DNA from: Burkholderiales bacterium
GTDB taxonomy: Bacteria; Pseudomonadota; Gammaproteobacteria; Burkholderiales; SG8-39
NCBI GenBank assembly: GCA_027457185.1
Contig: DAIDTN010000174.1
Coordinates: 1 to 19,655, forward strand
DNA length: 19,655 nt
Direction: 5' to 3'
Shown here piece after piece: positions 14,529-19,655 of this stretch; within the stretch, counting starts at the first letter, position 1, and every line of letters begins with the position of its first letter. The notes under the pieces are model-generated. The model had not been told where the DNA came from. It made no database searches and saw only the letters and a list, made by a program, of their open reading frames with translations. A program made the translations under genes and the position numbers.

Positions 14529-14990
14529 ATGCGCTACTGGCTGATGAAGTCCGAGCCCGACGAGTTCAGCATCGACGACCTGGCGCGCGCGTCGCGGCAC
14601 GGCAGTCCCTGGTTCGGCGTGCGCAATTACCAGGCGCGCAATTTAATGCGCGACCAGATGCAAAGCGGCGACCAGGTGCTGTTCTATCATTCCAGCTGCG
14701 CGGAGCCGGGCATCGCCGGCCTCGCCGAAGTCTGCGCCAAGGCGTATCCGGATGCGACCCAGTTCGACCCGAACAGCAAGTATTACGACGCCAAGGCCAC
14801 GCGCGACCAGCCGCGCTGGGTCAACGTCGACGTGAGGTTCGTCAGAAAAACCCGGCTCCTCGGTCTGGCCGAACTGCGCCGGCACAAGGAATTGGCCGGC
14901 ATGCGCCTGCTCGCGCGCGGCAACCGCCTGTCGATAACCCCAGTGGATCCGGATGAATGGAAGTTCATCACCACCAAACTGCTCAAATAA
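14529..14990 (+). CDS. EVE domain-containing protein
   Basis: The 153-residue protein is a single EVE domain (PUA-related fold), a family proposed to bind modified bases in nucleic acids. It opens MRYWLMKSEPDEFSIDDLA, with WFGVRNYQARNLMRDQMQSGDQVLFYHS and PRWVNVDVRFVRKTR following; these are the aromatic cage and core strands of the family. It covers nearly the whole protein, so no fused partner is present. Only a weak AGGG precedes the ATG. It sits between the 6S terminator and hemE, with hemE starting one base after its stop, so the two are co-translated. Its physiological role is not established; the link to hemE looks positional. Confidence 0.92.
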   Translation: MRYWLMKSEPDEFSIDDLARASRHGSPWFGVRNYQARNLMRDQMQSGDQVLFYHSSCAEPGIAGLAEVCAKAYPDATQFDPNSKYYDAKATRDQPRWVNVDVRFVRKTRLLGLAELRRHKELAGMRLLARGNRLSITPVDPDEWKFITTKLLK

Positions 14991-14991
14991 A

Positions 14992-16080
14992 ATGGCCAAG
15001 CTGAAAAATGACACCCTGATCCGCGCGCTCCTGCGCCAGCCGACCGAGTACACGCCGGTATGGCTGATGCGCCAGGCCGGCCGCTACCTGCCGGAATACA
15101 ACCAGACGCGCAGCCGCGCCGGCAGCTTCCTCGGCCTATGCAAGAACCCAGGCTATGCCACCGAGGTCACGCTGCAACCGCTGGCGCGGTTCGAACTCGA
15201 CGCCGCCATTTTGTTCTCCGACATACTAACCGTGCCCGACGCCATGGGCCTGGGACTGTACTTCGCCGAAGGCGAAGGGCCGAAGTTCGAACGACCGCTG
15301 CGCGACGAATGGGCGATCCGCGATCTGGCGGTGCCCGACCCGGGCGCCGAATTGCGCTATGTGCTCGACGCGGTCAGCGAAATCCGGCGCGCGCTCGGCG
15401 GCAGCGTACCGCTGATCGGCTTCGCCGGCAGCCCCTACACGCTCGCCTGCTACATGGTGGAGGGCGGCGCGAGCGACGATTTCCGCACCGTCAAGACCAT
15501 GCTCTATGCGCGGCCCGACTTGCTCCATCGCATTCTCGAAGTCACTGCACAGTCCGTGACCCATTATCTCAACGCTCAGATCGAGGCCGGTGCGCAAGCG
15601 GTGATGATCTTCGACACCTGGGGCGGAAACCTGTCGCATGCGGCCTACCGTGAATTTTCGCTCGCTTATATGCAGCGCATCATCGCTGGCCTCAAGCGCG
15701 AGCACGCGGGCGCGCGCATTCCGGCCGTTGTGTTTACCAAAGGCTGCGGCAACTGGCTGGAGGATATCGCCGCCATCGGCTGCGATGCGGTCGGACTCGA
15801 CTGGAGCGTGGATATCGCCCAAGCGCGCGCGCGCATCGGCAGTCGTGTTGCGCTGCAGGGCAATCTTGATCCCGCGGTGTTGTTCGCGCCCCCAGAAGTG
15901 GTACAGCGCGAAGCCGAAAAAATCCTCGCTGCCTTTGGTCATGGCAGCGGACATGTATTCAATCTCGGCCACGGCATTTCCCAGTTCACGCCAGCGGAAG
16001 CGGTCAAAAATCTGGTCGATTGCGTGCACCGATCGAGTCTGCGCTACCACGGCGGCAGCGCGGACAGCCGCGCCAGCTAA
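14992..16080 (+). CDS. hemE: Uroporphyrinogen decarboxylase (HemE)
   Basis: HemE decarboxylates the four acetate side chains of uroporphyrinogen III to give coproporphyrinogen III in haem synthesis, in the cytoplasm. The 362-residue protein has the N-terminal signature PVWLMRQAGRYLPEY, the catalytic-aspartate segment ILFSDILTVPDAMGLGL, GFAGSPYTLACYMVEGG, FDTWGG, and VALQGNLDP with FNLGHGI near the end. The length is typical. The ATG at 14992 is chosen because MAKLKNDTLIRALL is the family N-terminus; it is one base after the EVE stop and has no Shine-Dalgarno sequence, implying coupling. Uroporphyrinogen III is also the branch point to corrins, but nothing shows shared regulation with the B12 operon. 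Confidence 0.97.
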   Translation: MAKLKNDTLIRALLRQPTEYTPVWLMRQAGRYLPEYNQTRSRAGSFLGLCKNPGYATEVTLQPLARFELDAAILFSDILTVPDAMGLGLYFAEGEGPKFERPLRDEWAIRDLAVPDPGAELRYVLDAVSEIRRALGGSVPLIGFAGSPYTLACYMVEGGASDDFRTVKTMLYARPDLLHRILEVTAQSVTHYLNAQIEAGAQAVMIFDTWGGNLSHAAYREFSLAYMQRIIAGLKREHAGARIPAVVFTKGCGNWLEDIAAIGCDAVGLDWSVDIAQARARIGSRVALQGNLDPAVLFAPPEVVQREAEKILAAFGHGSGHVFNLGHGISQFTPAEAVKNLVDCVHRSSLRYHGGSADSRAS

Positions 16081-16412
16081 GGCGTTCCGCCGGTTCCACG
16101 AACTGCGACTTATGCACACCATCCTGCCTCGCCGTCATTTCCGCAGCTAGCGCCGGGCGCGCGCGCGCGAGATAATGCAATATGATGTTTTCAAATACAA
16201 ATATGCCTAGCTGCAATTTTGGGCAAGAGCGGAAATTCCTTATGGCAAAGATGGTTACACTAATATTGCAGAGTTATTCACAAAATTATCCACAAAATTT
16301 GTGCACAACCCGACTTCCCCTTTGGTAATAGGGTGATGCGCTGGTTTCAAGATAATTCGCTTCATATTATTCACGTAGCTCCCTCAGGTATTTTTTTTTC
16401 CTTTGGCAGCAA
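16081..16412 (+). other. AT-rich intergenic region hemE-priA
   Basis: This 332-base spacer has no supported gene. It starts GC-rich, with an alternating GC run at 16157-16169, then becomes markedly AT-rich from about 16171. It holds the DnaA-box cluster (16274-16308), a near-match TTATTCACG at 16367-16375, and nine Ts at 16391-16399 just before priA. TATTAT at 16365-16370 is a possible -10 for priA, without a good -35. No clear terminator follows hemE. Confidence 0.6.
16274..16308 (+). promoter_or_regulatory. DnaA-box cluster upstream of priA
   Basis: Two perfect matches to TTATNCACA stand as direct repeats 12 bases apart: TTATTCACA (16274-16282) and TTATCCACA (16286-16294). A palindromic TTGTGCACAA (16299-16308) gives a one-mismatch box on either strand. 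Flanking DNA is AT-rich. DnaA control of priA, or a titration site, is an inference; replication-origin genes such as dnaA, dnaN or rpmH are not present here. Confidence 0.6.
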
Positions 16413-18593
16413 ATGAACATCCTGCGCGTCGCACTCGACCTGCCGCTGCCGCGCGTGTTCGATTACCTCTGTGACGAAGCGACGGCTGCCGATATCGGCA
16501 TGCGTGTGCTGGTGCCGTTCGGCAATAAGCACGCGGTCGGAGTGATTGTCGGCCTCGCGGACCACTCGGATGTCGAGCGCGGAAAATTGAAGGTCGCACT
16601 GCGCATCCTGCGCGACACACCGGCGCTGGCGCGCGACTGGCTGGAATTGGCGCAATTCTGCAGCGGCTACTATCACCGGCCGCTGGGCGAAGTCATTTTT
16701 AACGGATTGCCGCGGCAACTGCGCCAAGCAGGCGCCACGCCGGCACTCAAACAGTCAATCGCTTATCGCATCAGCGCCAGCGGGCGCGAAGCGCTGGCGC
16801 AGCTGCCCGTGCGCGCTAAGGTGAAGCGCACGCTGCTGCAGACGCTGCTGCAATCCGAGTGCGCCGAAGAGTTGCTGCTGACGCAAAGCCCGAGCGCGAA
16901 AAAAGCGCTGGCCGAACTCGGCAACGCCGGTTGGATCGAGCGCTATCAAGCTTCGGCTGCGCCCCGTAGCAGCCGTTTCGTCGAGAAATTTCCGCTCAAC
17001 GCCGAACAGCGGCAGGCTCTGCAGCAAATCGAAGACGCCGGCCCCGGCTACGGGGTTTTCCTGCTGCATGGCATCACCGGCAGCGGCAAGACCGAGATCT
17101 ATCTGCGCCTTATCGCCGGCGCGCTGGCGGCCGGCAAACAGGCGTTGGTGCTGGTGCCGGAGATCAATCTCACGCCGCGCCTGATGCAGGAGTTCAGCCA
17201 GCGTTTTCCCGATACGGCGCTGGTCAGTCTGCACAGCGGTCTCGCCGACGGCGAGCGCACCCAGCACTGGCTGCAGGCGCAAAGCGGCGCGGCAGCGATC
17301 GTGCTCGGCACCCGGCTCGCGGCATTCGTGCCCTTGCCAAAACTCGCGCTGATCGTGGTGGACGAGGAACAGGATGCCTCGTTCAAGCAGCAAGACGGGT
17401 TGCGCTACTCGGCGCGCGACGTAGCGATCTTCCGCGCGCGCCAGGCGGATATACCGATAGTGCTCGGCTCGGCCACGCCGGCGCTGGAGACCTATGCGCA
17501 TGCCCTGTCCGGCCATTACCGGCTGCTGCGGCTGGAGCAGCGCGCCGTGCCGCAGGCGCAATTGCCACTGGTGCACACCGTGGACATGCGCAAACACAAG
17601 CTCGAAGACGGGCTTGCGCCGCCGGTGGTGCAAGCGCTGCAGGACTGCCTCGCGCGCGGCGAGCAAAGCCTGGTATTTCTGAACCGCCGCGGTTACGCGC
17701 CGGTACTGATGTGCCCGGCCTGCGACTGGGTGAGCGGCTGCAAGCGCTGCTCGACCCGCATGGTGCTGCATCTGGCCGACAGGCAACTGCGTTGCCATCA
17801 TTGCGGTGCGAGCGCGCCTATCCCGCGCCATTGCCCGAACTGCGGCAATGCGGATATCCACCCCTTCGGCCGCGGCACGCAGCGGCTGGAAGCGACGCTG
17901 TCCGCGCGCTTCCCGCAGGCGCGCGTCCTGCGCGTCGATAGGGACAGCACCCGTTACAAGGGCAGCTTTGCGCGCATGCTCGGGGATATACACGGTGGCC
18001 GCGCGGACATCCTGGTCGGCACCCAGATACTGGCGAAGGGACACGACTTTCCCAATCTGACCCTGGTCGCCGTGCTCAACGCCGACAGCGCGCTATATTC
18101 CGCCGACTATCGCGCGCCGGAACGCCTGTTCGCGCAGCTGGTGCAGGTCGCCGGACGCGCCGGGCGCGCCGGCCTGCCCGGCGAAGTTTTGATCCAGACG
18201 CAATATCCGCGCCATCCTTTGTATCTGGCGCTGGCGCAGCACGATTACCCCGGTTTCGCGCGTGCGCTGCTCGCCGAGCGCGAGCAAGCCGGTTTCCCGC
18301 CCTACGTGTTCGAAGCGGTACTGCGCGCCGAAGCCGATGAACTCAAGGCCGCGCTCGTGTTCCTGCGCGAGGCGACCGCGCTGGCGGGCCCGCCCCCGGC
18401 CGGCATCACACTCTACGATGCCGTGCCGATGAGCGTGGTGCGGCTGGCCGAGCGCGAGCGCGCGCAGCTGCTGGTGCAGTCCGCCTCGCGCAAGACGCTG
18501 CAGATCTACCTCGCCGCCTGGAGCGCAAAGTTATACGCCGCCCCCCAGCGTGCAGTGCGCTGGCATCTGGACGTGGATCCGACCGAGTTTTGA
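16413..18593 (+). CDS. priA: Primosomal protein N' / replication restart helicase PriA
   Basis: PriA recognises abandoned replication forks and reloads the replisome. The 726-residue protein has the N-terminal 3'-DNA-binding domain (from LPRVFDYLCDE), helicase motif I GITGSGKTE (Lys226), motif II DEEQ (317-320), GSATPALE, and the late helicase motifs VGTQILAKGHDFPNLTLVAVLNAD and QVAGRAGRAG. Eight zinc-binding cysteines are present at 434, 437, 443, 446, 461, 464, 474 and 477. The spacing equals that of E. coli PriA, and nothing is missing. ATG at 16413 gives a normal N-terminus. It is preceded by an AT-rich DnaA-box region. An inverted repeat follows the TGA. The long antisense frame across it is a shadow. 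Confidence 0.97.
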   Translation: MNILRVALDLPLPRVFDYLCDEATAADIGMRVLVPFGNKHAVGVIVGLADHSDVERGKLKVALRILRDTPALARDWLELAQFCSGYYHRPLGEVIFNGLPRQLRQAGATPALKQSIAYRISASGREALAQLPVRAKVKRTLLQTLLQSECAEELLLTQSPSAKKALAELGNAGWIERYQASAAPRSSRFVEKFPLNAEQRQALQQIEDAGPGYGVFLLHGITGSGKTEIYLRLIAGALAAGKQALVLVPEINLTPRLMQEFSQRFPDTALVSLHSGLADGERTQHWLQAQSGAAAIVLGTRLAAFVPLPKLALIVVDEEQDASFKQQDGLRYSARDVAIFRARQADIPIVLGSATPALETYAHALSGHYRLLRLEQRAVPQAQLPLVHTVDMRKHKLEDGLAPPVVQALQDCLARGEQSLVFLNRRGYAPVLMCPACDWVSGCKRCSTRMVLHLADRQLRCHHCGASAPIPRHCPNCGNADIHPFGRGTQRLEATLSARFPQARVLRVDRDSTRYKGSFARMLGDIHGGRADILVGTQILAKGHDFPNLTLVAVLNADSALYSADYRAPERLFAQLVQVAGRAGRAGLPGEVLIQTQYPRHPLYLALAQHDYPGFARALLAEREQAGFPPYVFEAVLRAEADELKAALVFLREATALAGPPPAGITLYDAVPMSVVRLAERERAQLLVQSASRKTLQIYLAAWSAKLYAAPQRAVRWHLDVDPTEF

Positions 18594-18604
18594 CGCTGCG
18601 CGAG

Positions 18605-18643
18605 GCGGCCGGCAGGAAATCCTGGCCACCGCTTGCCGGCCGC
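18605..18643 (+). terminator. Possible terminator hairpin after priA
   Basis: A perfect ten-base inverted repeat, GCGGCCGGCA (18605-18614) and TGCCGGCCGC (18634-18643), flanks a 19-base loop starting 11 bases after the priA stop. It is followed by AAAAGCGG rather than a T-run, so it is not a classical intrinsic terminator on the plus strand; it may protect the 3' end or aid Rho-dependent ending. Confidence 0.4.
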
Positions 18644-18703
18644 AAAAGCGGCGCTGCCCCGGATTGCGCCGGCCGGTCGAGCGGACCCCTCCTGGCTTCA
18701 AGG

Positions 18704-18709
18704 TATAAT
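18704..18709 (+). promoter_or_regulatory. -10 element of a probable argS promoter
   Basis: A perfect TATAAT stands 32 bases before the argS TTG start, predicting a leader of about 26 bases. No good -35 hexamer is visible at 16-18 bases upstream, nor a TGn extension. Its position just after the priA hairpin makes an independent argS promoter likely. Confidence 0.5.
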
Positions 18710-18741
18710 ACGCAACTTTTTTCTCCGCAACCCCCTCCCTC

Positions 18742-19655
18742 TTGTCCGCTGAAATAAAGTCGCATCTGACCGAACTGCTGACGCAGTCGCTGGCGCGCGT
18801 GGCGCCCCAATCGCCGGCGTCGGTAATCGCGCTCGAGCGCCCGAAGCAGGCCGCGCACGGCGATTGGGCATGCAACGTCGCCATGCAACTGGCGAAACAG
18901 CTCAAGCGCAATCCGCGCGAACTGGCGCAGGCGCTGATCACCGGTCTGCCCGCCTCGCCCTGGCTGGATAGTGCGGAACTCGCCGGACCCGGCTTCATCA
19001 ATCTGCGCCTTAAACCGGCAGCCAAGCTGGAGGCGATCCGCACGGCGCTTGCCGCCGGCGCGCGTTACGGCCGCGCCGGCGCCGGCCGCGGTCGGACTAT
19101 CCTGGTCGAATTCGTTTCCGCCAATCCCACCGGGCCGCTGCATGTGGGGCACGGCCGCCAGGCGGCACTGGGCGATGCGATCTCGTCACTGCTCGAAGCG
19201 CAAAACTGGAAGGTGACGCGCGAGTTCTATTACAACGATGCCGGCGTGCAGATCGACAATCTGGCGCTGTCGGTGCAGGCGCGCGCGCGCGAACAGCGCG
19301 GCGAGGCGGTGAGCTTCCCCGAATCGGGCTATCACGGCGAATACATACGCGAGATCGCCGCGGACTATCTCGCCCACGGTGGCGATCCAGACGATCTCGC
19401 GGCAGCGCGAAAATTCGCGGTAGCCGCGCTGCGGCGCGAGCAGGACGAGGATCTCAAGGCGTTCGGCGTCAAATTCGACAGTTACTACCTCGAGTCCTCG
19501 CTCTATTCCGAAGGCAAGGTCGAGGCGACGGTCCGTGCGCTGACTGCCTCGGGCAAGACCTACGAACAGGAAGGCGCGCTGTGGCTCAGGACCACCGACT
19601 TCGGCGACGACAAGGACCGCGTGATGCGCAAGTCCGACGGCAGCCACACCTATTT
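18742..19655 (+). CDS. argS: Arginyl-tRNA synthetase, N-terminal part (cut by window edge)
   Basis: ArgS charges tRNA-Arg with arginine. About 304 codons are present; the gene runs past the window. The N-terminal Add-1-type domain (LTELLTQSLARVAPQ) is followed by HGDWACNVAMQLAKQL, typical of the family. The class I catalytic signature appears in FVSANPTGPLHVGHGRQAALGD (HVGH at residues 134-137), then FYYNDAGVQIDNLA. The second (KMSKS-type) motif would lie beyond the edge. The start is TTG at 18742 (TTG-TCC-GCT, giving MSAEIKSHL): no in-frame ATG or GTG fits the family N-terminus. No Shine-Dalgarno sequence is visible. A TATAAT lies 32 bases upstream. Confidence 0.96.
   Translation, partial: MSAEIKSHLTELLTQSLARVAPQSPASVIALERPKQAAHGDWACNVAMQLAKQLKRNPRELAQALITGLPASPWLDSAELAGPGFINLRLKPAAKLEAIRTALAAGARYGRAGAGRGRTILVEFVSANPTGPLHVGHGRQAALGDAISSLLEAQNWKVTREFYYNDAGVQIDNLALSVQARAREQRGEAVSFPESGYHGEYIREIAADYLAHGGDPDDLAAARKFAVAALRREQDEDLKAFGVKFDSYYLESSLYSEGKVEATVRALTASGKTYEQEGALWLRTTDFGDDKDRVMRKSDGSHTY

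Noticed and set aside
16157..16169. Alternating GC run as a possible Z-DNA or functional repeat
   Set aside because: Thirteen bases is short and expected in GC-rich DNA; there is no supporting context.
16157..16375. Chromosomal replication origin
   Set aside because: The boxes and AT-rich DNA are suggestive, but no dnaA, dnaN, gyrB, rpmH or parAB lies nearby and the cluster is small; a regulatory or titration site is more likely.
16755..18044. Long minus-strand open frame opposite priA
   Set aside because: PriA has all its motifs on the other strand; this frame shows no family signature.
1..19655. TAG as a fully reassigned sense codon in this genome
   Set aside because: waaQ, the GT4 gene, cobQ and zapA all end in TAG at normal family lengths, with other stops 27 or fewer codons beyond TAG except at the waaQ junction. 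Only partial suppression remains possible.
1..19655. CRISPR array, tRNA or rRNA genes, insertion sequence, phage or defence genes
   Set aside because: I looked for regularly spaced repeats, tRNA-like cloverleaf signatures, transposase motifs and terminal inverted repeats and found none.

Overview
The window looks like chromosomal DNA from a GC-rich, Gram-negative betaproteobacterium. It has lipopolysaccharide-core and lipid A export genes, a TonB-dependent receptor, a zapA/6S RNA neighbourhood, and the run EVE-domain protein, hemE, priA, argS, which from memory is a betaproteobacterial arrangement. Species cannot be read from the sequence. I see no tRNA or rRNA gene, CRISPR array, insertion sequence or phage gene.

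Layout. Everything from 1 to about 13460 is on the minus strand; everything from about 13685 to the end is on the plus strand. Reading the minus strand in its transcription direction, a cobalamin riboswitch (about 13456-13258) precedes a B12 operon: btuB receptor, btuC permease, btuD ATPase, cobB (cobyrinate a,c-diamide synthase), btuF periplasmic binding protein, a second BtuF-like protein without signal peptide, and cobQ (cobyric acid synthase). Most junctions overlap by 1-4 bases. An LPS block follows: waaQ-type heptosyltransferase, a WaaG-like GT4 glycosyltransferase, msbA with its own promoter, and another glycosyltransferase cut by the window edge.

The plus strand carries a zapB-like coiled-coil gene, zapA, 6S RNA and its terminator, an EVE-domain gene, hemE, a 330-base AT-rich spacer with a DnaA-box cluster, priA, and the first part of argS.

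Most notable points. (1) msbA and btuC are each interrupted by one in-frame TAG exactly where the family has serine, and both fit a TCG-to-TAG change; a third TAG is all that separates waaQ from the following glycosyltransferase in the same frame. Error, true pseudogenes or amber suppression remain open, but several normal genes also end in TAG, so TAG is not globally a sense codon. (2) A 68-72 base element occurs twice in the B12 operon, each time starting at the ATGA that overlaps the upstream stop codon, with two hairpins, one showing a compensatory pair change, and an open reading frame running into the next gene. (3) The riboswitch leader contains a plausible Shine-Dalgarno sequestration arrangement. 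(4) Two perfect DnaA boxes plus a palindromic relative lie upstream of priA. (5) The zapB-like gene has a strong promoter placed so that transcription would start on its ATG.
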